This document shows, one piece after another, positions 1-7,694 of a stretch of DNA of 64,000 nucleotides. Both the position numbers and the translations under genes were made by a program. The notes below the pieces were generated by a model. It was not told the DNA's origin and did not search any database. It was given only the letters and a program-made list of their open reading frames with translations. This DNA is from Streptosporangium subroseum (GTDB taxonomy: Bacteria > Actinomycetota > Actinomycetes > Streptosporangiales > Streptosporangiaceae): positions 1-64,000 of the forward strand of contig NZ_FZOD01000007.1 in NCBI RefSeq assembly GCF_900188345.1, in the 5' to 3' direction. Each line of letters starts with the position of its first letter. Within the stretch, counting starts at the first letter, position 1.

Positions 1-813
1 CAGATCGGCCACACCGTCACTGTTCATGTCCGCGAATCTGGTCCGGGCCGGCTCCTTGAAACCGGACGCGACAAGCTTGTTGGTGCCGTTGAAGATACCG
101 CCGACATTCCAGTAGGCGACCACGTCACCATTGGAGCGCATCGAGATCAGGTCGGCCACCCTGTCATTGTTCATGTCCGCGAACTGAAGCTGCTCGCTAT
201 CCGATACGAGGGTGTCAGGAAGGACATTGTCGTATCGGTAGGCGCTGTAGATGGATCCGGGATGACCGCCGACGCTTCCGCTGAACGTCCTGCCCGTCTC
301 GTGCTGAGGAGGTGTCGAGCCGTCACTGCCCCCGCCGAAGCTGAAGACCGAGAAGTGAACGTGGTCCGCTTCCCACTGGTCGAACAGGACCGCGTGGTGT
401 TCCCCGTTGGGACCGTTGACCACGTTGAGCAGGTCGCCGGTGCGCAGGTCGGTTGAGCTGGACGGATCGGCCGCGATCAGTCTCACCTTCGGCGCACTGG
501 GCAGAGTCGAGGTGTTATAGCTCGTGCCCACATGCCATGCCATGGACACCGCACCCGAGCAGTCCGGCCTGTACTGCTTGCCTGCCGCATCGGGATAACT
601 TGTTCTTCCGCTGCTGTCGTATTTGATGTATGGCCGCCGATTGACCCAGTCCCAGGCGCGAGCGATTACTTCCGACTGGGTGATCTGACCGTCCACGGCG
701 GAGTCCGCGTAGGCACCGGATGCATTGGTAATCGTCAGAATGGAGAGGCTGGCCAGAAGTGCGAAGCCGGCCACAGTTCCTGCGACAAAACGCCGGATCA
801 TCGTGTTGATCAT
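1..813 (-). CDS. Secreted NlpC/P60-like protein with C-terminal VCBS/FG-GAP repeats (3' end outside window)
   Basis: Reads leftward from an ATG at 813 with a GGGA ribosome site and is open to base 1, so the C-terminus is missing. Residues 1-37 form a signal peptide (Arg pair, hydrophobic core, AYA-DS cleavage). Then comes a domain with DCSGAVSMAWH and GDLL...GEHHAVLF, the Cys and His arrangement of NlpC/P60-type cysteine peptidases, or of the related DUF amidase-like proteins that actinomycetes use in secreted wall or spore proteins. The last 70 residues carry FADMNNDRVADLIS and FADMNSDGVADL, which are VCBS/FG-GAP calcium-binding repeats. Inferred role: extracellular hydrolase or binding protein. 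The fold assignment is by motif only. Confidence 0.75.
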   Translation of the reverse strand, partial: MINTMIRRFVAGTVAGFALLASLSILTITNASGAYADSAVDGQITQSEVIARAWDWVNRRPYIKYDSSGRTSYPDAAGKQYRPDCSGAVSMAWHVGTSYNTSTLPSAPKVRLIAADPSSSTDLRTGDLLNVVNGPNGEHHAVLFDQWEADHVHFSVFSFGGGSDGSTPPQHETGRTFSGSVGGHPGSIYSAYRYDNVLPDTLVSDSEQLQFADMNNDRVADLISMRSNGDVVAYWNVGGIFNGTNKLVASGFKEPARTRFADMNSDGVADL

Positions 814-1109
814 TGGGGTCCCTTTTCTCGAACTCATCGAACCGATGAGGTAAGAGTCGGCCACCTCAATCCAAAACCTCTGTAGATCCTCTGTAGAAAT
901 GTTTACAGCAGCGGACGGGACCGCTGATTTCGCTTCGCCGGCACAGATGTCCCCGGCGCCCGGCAGGGCAGGCGCGGACGGCGACGCTCTCGGCGCCTAC
1001 GAGCCGGCCTGTGGATCAGCGGAGACAGCGGGGGCCGAGGGCCGGTACGCCGCCAGTGGACCGATGTCCGCTCGTTCATTCGCGCACTCGTTCGTTCGCG
1101 CTTGTTCGT
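814..1109. promoter_or_regulatory. Upstream region of the NlpC-like gene with an 11-bp tandem direct repeat
   Basis: No convincing gene is present. The sequence CCTCTGTAGA occurs at 877-886 and again at 888-897, an 11-base period (one helical turn), about 65 bases upstream of the secreted protein start at 813. Such spacing is typical of sites for tandemly bound activators, but the regulator is unknown. At 1071-1117 there are two and a partial third copies of a 16-base unit starting CTCGTTC, lying directly beyond the stop codon of the radical SAM gene at 1110. Confidence 0.4.
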
Positions 1110-2207
1110 TCAGGAACGTCGTGCTGTGCCGGATGGCAGGGCTCCGGGGATGCGTTCCAGGATTCCGCCGGCGAAGACGTCGTAGAGACCGGTCTGCTCC
1201 AGGTGGACGTAGCCGATGTGGCAGTCGCACAGGGCCGCCGGGCACGTCCTGGCCCGCGGGCGGAATGTCCCGTCGTAGAGGTTGCCGAGCACGGCCGGGA
1301 CGAAGTGGCAGCGCCGTACGGTGCCGTCACCGTCCACCGAGATCACCGTGTCTCCCGTGCGGCAGGGCTGTCCGCCGCTGCGGTGCGGCGTCCGGCTGTA
1401 GGAGAACAGCGGGTCGATCGCCGTCCAGAGGGCCGCCTCCGGGTCGGTGTACGGGTGACCCTCGGCGGCGTTCACCCACAGATACACCTCCGGGGGCAGG
1501 TCGGCCCGTAGTTCCCGTGCGCGCTCCAGGTGCTCGGGCAGGCCGACGACACCCACGCTGAAACGGACACCTCGGGCGACCAGGTCACGGCACCTGACGA
1601 GAAAACGCTCGTAGGCGACCTGGCCGGGGTGGTAGGTCACCCAGAGCGCGAGCGTGTCCAGATCGGCCTCGGCCAGCCAGTCGGGGCGGCAACTGAAGTT
1701 GGTCTGGATGGCAACCCGCCGGACGTGCGGGAGATGGCTGAGCTCCACCATCGCCCGCCGGTACCAGGATCGGACCAGGCCCTCGCCCCACGGCGTGAAC
1801 AGCACCGAGACCGGGTGATCCCGCCCGCCCACCCATCCGGTGAACCGCTCCAGTGCCATCCGGTCCTGCCGCAGCCGGTCGGGGCTGTCGCGGCGCTTGG
1901 CGAACGGGCAGTAGGGACAGTCGTAGTCACAGCTCGACAGCGGCCCCCGATAAAGGATCGTCAGATGGTCCTGATCACGGACCTGGCTGCGATCGTGGTC
2001 CTGATCACGGACCTTGTCCTGGTTATGATCACGAACCTTGCCACAGTCCTGGCCCTGAACCTGGCCACGATCGTGGCTCTGCTCCTGGTCCTGGTCCTGG
2101 TCACAGCCTTGGTCGCGATCACAACCACAGCCCTGGTCACCGTTCCGTCCACGATCGCGGACATGACCGATGGAGACGGGAACCGGTGCGTTTCCGACCT
2201 TTCTCAC
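1110..2207 (-). CDS. STM4011-type radical SAM protein with a low-complexity N-terminal extension
   Basis: Radical SAM enzyme of unknown substrate. The cluster motif CDYDCPYC (CX3CX2C) binds the 4Fe-4S centre. The sequence LTILYRGPL just before it and VLFTPWGEGLVRSWYRR after it match the family core, and the C-terminal half holds further Cys residues (CRTGD, RRCHF, CPAALCDCH) that could bind a second cluster. The GTG at 2207 overlaps the TGA of the upstream gene (GTGA) and has GAGGAG ahead of it, so this start implies translational coupling. About 80 residues rich in Asp, Gln, Arg and His then precede the family's normal N-terminus. They are encoded by short DNA repeats, and no nearer start codon is available in frame. 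Last gene of the operon. Confidence 0.8.
   Translation of the reverse strand: MRKVGNAPVPVSIGHVRDRGRNGDQGCGCDRDQGCDQDQDQEQSHDRGQVQGQDCGKVRDHNQDKVRDQDHDRSQVRDQDHLTILYRGPLSSCDYDCPYCPFAKRRDSPDRLRQDRMALERFTGWVGGRDHPVSVLFTPWGEGLVRSWYRRAMVELSHLPHVRRVAIQTNFSCRPDWLAEADLDTLALWVTYHPGQVAYERFLVRCRDLVARGVRFSVGVVGLPEHLERARELRADLPPEVYLWVNAAEGHPYTDPEAALWTAIDPLFSYSRTPHRSGGQPCRTGDTVISVDGDGTVRRCHFVPAVLGNLYDGTFRPRARTCPAALCDCHIGYVHLEQTGLYDVFAGGILERIPGALPSGTARRS
1966..2165. repeat. Degenerate short tandem repeats inside the radical SAM gene
   Basis: Purine/pyrimidine-alternating 6- and 12-base units built on GGTCCT, GATCAC and GGACCT recur through this stretch. Read on the minus strand they give repeated RDQDHDRSQ-like residues. 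The repeats lie exactly between the translationally coupled start at 2207 and the conserved enzyme core, which begins near 1965. They look like a repeat expansion added at the 5' end of the gene. The units are multiples of three, so frame is kept. Confidence 0.75.
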
Positions 2208-4690
2208 CGCTCCTCGTATCCGGCCATCAGCTCGCGGACCCGGCCGGAGAACAGCGCCGGGCCGATCGCGTCGGAATGGGCCAGACCCTCCGGGGTCAGC
2301 CGCAGCCACCCGGCCCCGGCCGCCTCCTCAGCAGCCAGGGCGTCCCCCTCCAGCCAGCCCCGCTCCGCCAGGCGCTCGAGCTCCTCGCGGAAGCCGGCCA
2401 TGACCTCGACGCCGAAACGTTCGCGGTAGGAGGTCAGGTCGAGCCCTTCGGCCTGGAGCAGCGACTGGATCAGGTGACGGCGCCGCCGTTCGTCCTCTCC
2501 CAGCCGGAATCCCACGTTGGCGACGTCGAACTCCTCGGGAGCGAGCCGTACGTAGTCGTCGATGATCGCGCGCACCTGACCGGCGCCGACCGCGTACTCG
2601 TAGGAGTAGTGGAGCCGGGAGGTGTAGGAGCGGGCGCCGCAGCCGAGGCCGACCATGCCGTCGCTCTGGCAGCGGTATTCGGCCACGCCCACCGACCCCG
2701 GCAGCCGGAACATCCGCATCGACACCTGCTCGTATCCGGCGGCCAGCAGGTGGTCACGGCCTTGGCGGTAGAGGGCGAGCCGGTGGTCGTCCCAGTCGTG
2801 GGCGCGACGGCCGAGGCCGGTGAGCGGGCGGACGTACAGCGGGTAGAGGTAGATCTCCTCGGGTTTCCAGGCGAGTGCCGCGTCCAGCGAGTAGCGCCAG
2901 GAGGTCTCGGTCTGCCCGTCGATCCCGTAGATCAGGTCGATGTTGAGCGCCTCGAAACCGACCTCCCGGATCGCGCCGAGCGCCGCCTCGACCTCCTCCC
3001 GTCTCTGCGGCCTGACCGCCGCGCGGGCCTCGGCGTCGATGAAACTCTGCACGCCGATCGAGATCCGGGTCGTGCCCCGTTCGGCCAGAACGGCGAGCCG
3101 GTCGGTCGTCGCGGTCGCCGGCGAGGTCTCCACCGAGAGCGGGACGGCCCGCAGGTCGGCACCCATGATCCGCTCGGTGAGGTCGAACATCCGGGTGAGC
3201 TCAGCGGCGCTCAGATAGGTCGGCGTGCCACCGCCGATGGCCGCGGTCACGAACCCTGGATCGTCCAAGGCGTCCCGTACGGCTCTCGCCTGATGTTCGA
3301 GGGCGTCCAGGTAGGCGGCGACAAGCTCCTCGGGGGCGCCGGTCCGGGTGAACAGGTTGCAGAACCCGCAGCGCATCTCGCAGAACGGGATGTGCAGATA
3401 GAGGAACAGGTTCGTGTGCGGCTCCCGCGCCCACACCTCCCGCAGCGACGGACGCGGGTCCAGCGGACGGTATGACGTCTTGTGCGGATAGGCGTAGACA
3501 TAACCCTGATAGGGACTCACCGAGACGGACGGGGACGCGCCTTCCTCCTCGCCACGACCCACCGGCCCGCCCGCCACGATGGCCCCTTCGCCCCTCGCGT
3601 TCCCGATCTCCGCCGGCGCGTGGCGGGCGAGGATCGCGCGGACCTGGGCGCCGTAGGTGTCGACGCCCTCGGCACCGCTACCGGGCAGGCCCTCCAGCCG
3701 GGGAAGCAGGTCGCCGAACGCGTTCACCTCGGCCACCGCGAGGCTCCGCCAGTCGACCCCGATCATCAGATCGACCCCCACGGCCAGGCTCCCGGGAAAA
3801 CAGGCCGCCGCCCGCGCGCAGACGTCCAGGGCCCGCGCCCAGCCTTCGGGGCCGAGCTCGGCCCTGACCTCGCCGAGGTCGCCCCTGCTACCGCCGAGGT
3901 GCAGGTTGGTCATGGGACTCCGGCCGACGCGGACGACCGCGTGGGTGGGTGTGCCGTCCACGACGACCACCCTCAGATCGATCACGTGTCCGTCCAGGCT
4001 CGCCTTGGGGAACCAGCGCTCGACGTGGAGCCCGTCCACGGCCAGCAGGTCGACGATCGCCGCCAGATCGGACTCGTTCTCGTAGGACCTCACCCTCAGG
4101 GAGTTGTACAGCCGGCCGGAGACCAGGTCCGCCGAGGTCACCGCCTTGACCCGGCCACCCCGGGAGTGCAGGGCGATGACCCCGGACGCCGACGAGCCGT
4201 GAGCCGGTTTGACGAACACCCGGCCCCAGCGGGCCTCGTCCATGCGACGGCGCAGCTCGGCGTAGCCGCCGATCGGCCCGGGGAGCGCGGGCGGCACCGG
4301 CACCCCGGCCGTGGACAGTCTGGCGTGGCACAGCCGCTTGTCGAACATCACCGCGATCTCGCCGACGTCGGCGAGCAGCACGGCTCCGGGCGTCCGGTCG
4401 ACGGCCTCGCGGACCCGTGCCGTCCCGGCGGTGAACGCGGCGTGCCAGCGGGCCCCACCGCCCACCCGGGACGGCTCGCCGGGACCGCGCAGCAGCCCGT
4501 CCGCCTCCGCGTCCTCGCCGGGTGAGTCGATCCGCACGAGCGTGCCCGGCTCCAGCCGAATCTCCTCGCCGCGCAGCACGGACGTCCAGGGGACGACCGC
4601 GGGCTCGCGGACGCCGTACCGGGCGCAGGCATCGGCGAACATGGTCACCCGCCGATCCCCCGGCGTGCCGACGACGGCCAGCACACTCAT
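2204..4690 (-). CDS. Fused STM4014-type (ATP-grasp-like) and STM4012-type radical SAM protein
   Basis: One uninterrupted 828-residue frame joins two proteins that are usually separate. Residues 1 to about 370 match the STM4014 family (MSVLAVVGTPGDRRV start, VFVKPAHGSSASGV and AVGVDLMIG...VAEVNAFGD, like the nucleotide and metal segments of ATP-grasp folds). Residues 391-828 match STM4012 radical SAM (SPYQGYVYAYPHKTSYR, CEMRCGFCN cluster motif, GGGTPTYLS, RISIGVQSF), resembling the HemN/HemW fold. Residue 391 is a GTG at 3520, exactly where a separate STM4012 would begin, so internal initiation is also possible, although GAGGAGG lies rather far (about 20 bases) upstream. STM4013, which usually sits between the two families, is absent. 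Substrate unknown. Confidence 0.85.
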   Translation of the reverse strand: MSVLAVVGTPGDRRVTMFADACARYGVREPAVVPWTSVLRGEEIRLEPGTLVRIDSPGEDAEADGLLRGPGEPSRVGGGARWHAAFTAGTARVREAVDRTPGAVLLADVGEIAVMFDKRLCHARLSTAGVPVPPALPGPIGGYAELRRRMDEARWGRVFVKPAHGSSASGVIALHSRGGRVKAVTSADLVSGRLYNSLRVRSYENESDLAAIVDLLAVDGLHVERWFPKASLDGHVIDLRVVVVDGTPTHAVVRVGRSPMTNLHLGGSRGDLGEVRAELGPEGWARALDVCARAAACFPGSLAVGVDLMIGVDWRSLAVAEVNAFGDLLPRLEGLPGSGAEGVDTYGAQVRAILARHAPAEIGNARGEGAIVAGGPVGRGEEEGASPSVSVSPYQGYVYAYPHKTSYRPLDPRPSLREVWAREPHTNLFLYLHIPFCEMRCGFCNLFTRTGAPEELVAAYLDALEHQARAVRDALDDPGFVTAAIGGGTPTYLSAAELTRMFDLTERIMGADLRAVPLSVETSPATATTDRLAVLAERGTTRISIGVQSFIDAEARAAVRPQRREEVEAALGAIREVGFEALNIDLIYGIDGQTETSWRYSLDAALAWKPEEIYLYPLYVRPLTGLGRRAHDWDDHRLALYRQGRDHLLAAGYEQVSMRMFRLPGSVGVAEYRCQSDGMVGLGCGARSYTSRLHYSYEYAVGAGQVRAIIDDYVRLAPEEFDVANVGFRLGEDERRRRHLIQSLLQAEGLDLTSYRERFGVEVMAGFREELERLAERGWLEGDALAAEEAAGAGWLRLTPEGLAHSDAIGPALFSGRVRELMAGYEER

Positions 4691-4812
4691 TCGGACACCA
4701 CGACGTGACGTTCGTCCAGATCTGGTCCGTACGGCGTCGCGGGTGGTCCGATGATCAGCCGCACACCCGGCAGGGTCGCGAACCTGCTGAGGCCGTTCTC
4801 GTGGTGGCTCAT
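4687..4812 (-). CDS. Small 41-residue ORF coupled within the radical SAM operon
   Basis: An ATG at 4812, five bases after the stop of the STM4015-like gene, opens a 41-residue frame. It starts MSHHENGLSRFATLPGVRL, ends DERHVVVSE, and its TGA overlaps the ATG of the fused ATP-grasp/radical SAM gene (ATGA). Most third codon positions are G or C, as in neighbours. Its tail loosely resembles the tail of the upstream STM4015-like protein (DRRYVAVAE), so it may be a duplicated remnant. Alternatively it could be a peptide substrate or a coupling leader. No function is recognised. Confidence 0.45.
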   Translation of the reverse strand: MSHHENGLSRFATLPGVRLIIGPPATPYGPDLDERHVVVSE

Positions 4813-4817
4813 CCGGT

Positions 4818-5774
4818 CTACTCCGCGACCGCGACGTAGCGCCGGTCTTCGTCCGGCTCTTCCTGTTCGGAGAGGTCCGGCTCGAGACCCGAGTCCGCGA
4901 AGGCGGCCTCGACCCGCTCGACCATGGCGTCGGTCAGGAAGTGATGGTGCAGGTCCAGTCGCTCCAGGTGGGTCAGCGGCTGCCCCGACAGGAGTGCCTC
5001 GGCCCCCTCGTCGCTCAGCACGCCCATGGAAAGGGAGAGCGACTTCAGCCGCGCCACCACCGGCGCGGACGCCACCGCGGACGCGATCTCGTCCTGGATC
5101 TCGCTGTCCTGAAGGCCCAGGTGCCTGAGCGCGGGCAGTCGCTCACCGGACAGGATGGGCTCCAGGGCTTCCACGGTGGTGTCGCCGCCGTAGTCTTCCG
5201 TGCCGAGCCAGAGCTCCAGGTATTCGAGCGCGGGGAAATCTCCGTCGCCGACCCCCTGGGCCACCGCGGCGGGCAGCCCTCCCGTCTCGAACCGGAGGAT
5301 TCTCAGGCTCTCGTGCCGGATCGGGCGAAACTCCAGCCCCGATCCGCCGCGGACCTCGAAACGCTCCAGCGAGGGGAAGGCCTCCAGCAGCGGTGTGACG
5401 TCGCTCTGCCGGATCCAGGAGATCTCGCACTCCTCCGACGGCATCGCGCCGAAGAAGAGCGAGCGCAGCGCGGGAAACCGCGCGGCGTTCTCCACGAGCA
5501 GCCGGACGGGAACCGCGGAGTCCTCCTCGTAGGCCTCGCCCCATCCGCCGATGATGATCGCCTTGACCTCGCCGACCTCGACGGTGTCGAGGAAGCGGGC
5601 GAAGTGCTCCTCGAAGGTCTCCTTCGCGTTGTAGACGTTCACCGAGATCCGCCACGCCGCCTGGTCGGCTGCGGGCATCGGAGCGCCCGGGGGACGCAGG
5701 CGTACGATCGGCAGACCGGCGTAGTCGCCGCGGTAGAGACCGTCGACCTTGTCGTTGAACTCGGTGTAGTCCAT
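4818..5774 (-). CDS. STM4015-type leucine-rich-repeat-like protein
   Basis: First gene of the STM4015/4014/4012/4011-type operon. The chosen ATG at 5774 (MDYTEFNDK) is preceded by GAGGGGAGC at good spacing. An ATG at 5843 in the same frame lacks a ribosome site. The middle and C-terminal parts show repeated units such as LRSLFFG, LRILRFETG, LEYLELWLG, LRHLGLQDSEI, LKSLSLSMG and LERLDLHHH, which read as divergent leucine-rich repeats, so a protein-binding role is likely. No signal peptide. The gene is divergent from the MFS transporter and both share the roughly 100-base space 5775-5876 for promoters. Confidence 0.8.
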   Translation of the reverse strand: MDYTEFNDKVDGLYRGDYAGLPIVRLRPPGAPMPAADQAAWRISVNVYNAKETFEEHFARFLDTVEVGEVKAIIIGGWGEAYEEDSAVPVRLLVENAARFPALRSLFFGAMPSEECEISWIRQSDVTPLLEAFPSLERFEVRGGSGLEFRPIRHESLRILRFETGGLPAAVAQGVGDGDFPALEYLELWLGTEDYGGDTTVEALEPILSGERLPALRHLGLQDSEIQDEIASAVASAPVVARLKSLSLSMGVLSDEGAEALLSGQPLTHLERLDLHHHFLTDAMVERVEAAFADSGLEPDLSEQEEPDEDRRYVAVAE

Positions 5775-5876
5775 CCGGGCTCCCCTCAGACTGAACATGA
5801 CGGGATACGTCCTACCAGAGATCTCCGACACTTCCAGGATCATGCACCCGGGTTATGTCCCCGCGGGCGGTCGGCG

Positions 5877-7316
5877 ATGATGAAGCTCATGGACAACGGT
5901 CACATAAGGTTTAGTTCCGCAAAGGGGCGCTGGGTTCTCCTCACCACCGTTCTCGGTTCGGGGATCGCGCTGCTGGACGGCACGGTCGTCAATGTGGCCC
6001 TGCCCGCCCTCGGCGCCGACCTCGGCGCCGACATGGCGGGCCTGCAGTGGACGGTCAACGCGTACACCCTCACCCTGGCGGGTCTGATCCTGCTGGGCGG
6101 CTCGCTCGGCGACCGGTTCGGCAGGCGCAAGGTCTTCCTGATCGGCGTGGCCTGGTTCGCGCTCGCGTCGGCCCTGTGCGGGCTGGCGCCCAACGTGGAG
6201 ACGCTGATCGGGGCCCGCGCGCTTCAGGGTGTCGGCGGAGCGCTGCTCACGCCCGGATCCCTGGCGATCATCCAGGCGTCCTTCGACCGCGAGGACCGGC
6301 CGAAGGCGATCGGGGCCTGGTCGGGGTTCGGAGGGGTGGCGGCTGCCGTCGGCCCGCTGCTGGGCGGCTGGCTGGTCGAGGCGGCGGGCTGGCGGTGGGT
6401 GTTCCTGATCAACCTGCCGCTGGCCGCGCTCGTGCTGGTGGTCGCCCTGCGGCACGTGCCCGAGAGCAGGGACGCGGAGGCCACCGGGCGGTTCGACGTG
6501 CTCGGCGCGGCGCTGGCCGCCCTGGCACTGGCCGGAATCACCTACGGCCTGATCGGCCTGCAGCCCGTCCCCGTCGTGGCGGGAGTCCTGCTGGGCGTGG
6601 CGTTCGTCTGGCTGGAGATCAGGCGCTCGCCCAACGCGCTCGTGCCGGTCGGCATCTTCGCCTCGAAGGTGTTCACCGCGGTCAACGTCGTCACGTTCAT
6701 CATGTACGCCGCGATGGGCGTGGTGTTCTTCCTGCTCGTCGTCCAGCTCCAGGTCTCGGCGGGATTCTCCCCGCTGCTCGCCGGGTCCGCCATGATCCCG
6801 GTGACGATCCTCATGCTGCTGCTGTCCGCCCGCTCGGGCGAGCTGGCCAAGCGGATCGGGCCCCGGCTCCCCATGACGGCCGGCCTCCTGATCTGTGCCG
6901 CGGCCCTGCTGCTGATGTCCAGGATCGGGCCCGGCTCGTCCTACGTGGTGGACGTGCTGATCCCGACGGCCCTGTTCGGCCTGGGTCTGGCGGGGACGGT
7001 CGCGCCGCTGACCGCGACCGTGCTGGCCACCGCCGACGAACGTCACGCGGGCGTGGCCAGCGGTGTCAACAACGCCGTCGCCCGGACCGGCGGGCTGCTC
7101 GCCGTCGCCGCGATCCCGCCGCTGGCCGGCCTGACCGGGGAGGCCTTCGCCTCCCCCTCGGTGTTCACCAGCGGGTTCCACATGACGATGCTGATCAGCG
7201 CGGCGATGCTGGCCGCCGGCGCACTGATCACCTTCCTCACCATCCGCGTGAACGTCCTGCTCGACGTGGAGCCGAAGCTGACCTGCCCGGTGACGGCCCC
7301 GCAACCGGGGAAGTGA
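5877..7316 (+). CDS. MFS drug efflux transporter, DHA2 (EmrB/QacA-like) family
   Basis: 479 residues with about 14 hydrophobic segments, the size and layout of DHA2 drug:proton antiporters. The first helix carries GSGIALLDGTVVNVALP, the family's motif D1, and the loop between helices 2 and 3 has GSLGDRFGRRKVF, the MFS signature motif A. GSLAIIQASF and WRWVFLINLPLA are also typical. Location: cytoplasmic membrane; likely exports a hydrophobic drug or metabolite using the proton gradient. ATG codons at 5877, 5880 and 5889 are all in frame and none has a strong ribosome site, so the exact start is uncertain. It is divergent from the radical SAM operon, which leaves open a link to its product. 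Confidence 0.9.
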   Translation: MMKLMDNGHIRFSSAKGRWVLLTTVLGSGIALLDGTVVNVALPALGADLGADMAGLQWTVNAYTLTLAGLILLGGSLGDRFGRRKVFLIGVAWFALASALCGLAPNVETLIGARALQGVGGALLTPGSLAIIQASFDREDRPKAIGAWSGFGGVAAAVGPLLGGWLVEAAGWRWVFLINLPLAALVLVVALRHVPESRDAEATGRFDVLGAALAALALAGITYGLIGLQPVPVVAGVLLGVAFVWLEIRRSPNALVPVGIFASKVFTAVNVVTFIMYAAMGVVFFLLVVQLQVSAGFSPLLAGSAMIPVTILMLLLSARSGELAKRIGPRLPMTAGLLICAAALLLMSRIGPGSSYVVDVLIPTALFGLGLAGTVAPLTATVLATADERHAGVASGVNNAVARTGGLLAVAAIPPLAGLTGEAFASPSVFTSGFHMTMLISAAMLAAGALITFLTIRVNVLLDVEPKLTCPVTAPQPGK

Positions 7317-7694
7317 CGGGGCTCCCCCCATGACCGCCGAGCCCTCGCGTCACCGGGTGGGGGCCGTCGTGGACGCGTTCCCGCGGCGGCCAAAATGGAA
7401 CGGTCTATTCCGTCATAATCAGATAGGGTTTCGCATCAAGACTTAGTTCATGCTCTGTCGATCCCGCCGGGAGGCGGGATCGGATGTTCTGCCGGATCGG
7501 GCCCGAGTGTCTCATCGGGGTCCGCCGGAGGCGGGAGCGCATGTTCTGTCCGTCCTGCCGGAGGCGGGAGCACGTGCTTCGCCGGGTCCCGCCCGGTGCG
7601 GGAGCGCGTGCTCCGTCCGTCCCGCCGGGAGGCGGGAGCGCGTGCTCTGCCGGTGCTGCCCGGTGCGGGGAACGAGCGATCGAGGAGCGGGCAC
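7317..7694. repeat. Upstream region of the ROK regulator with tandem hairpin-forming repeats
   Basis: Imperfect copies of a 33-35 base unit occupy about 7461-7680 (starts near 7461, 7518, 7553, 7587, 7620 and a partial one at 7654). Each unit has a small hairpin (CCCGCCGGGAGGCGGG or a variant) followed by a near-palindrome of the type GAGCGCGTGCTC. The last four copies are contiguous and end just ahead of the GAGGAG ribosome site of the ROK gene. Upstream, 7395-7450 is the only A/T-richer part and is the likely promoter zone. There is no coding signal. Confidence 0.6.

Noticed and set aside
5853-7331. Long minus-strand frame opposite the MFS transporter
   Set aside because: Composition is Arg/Gln/Gly-rich with no motif, whereas the plus strand encodes a complete MFS transporter.
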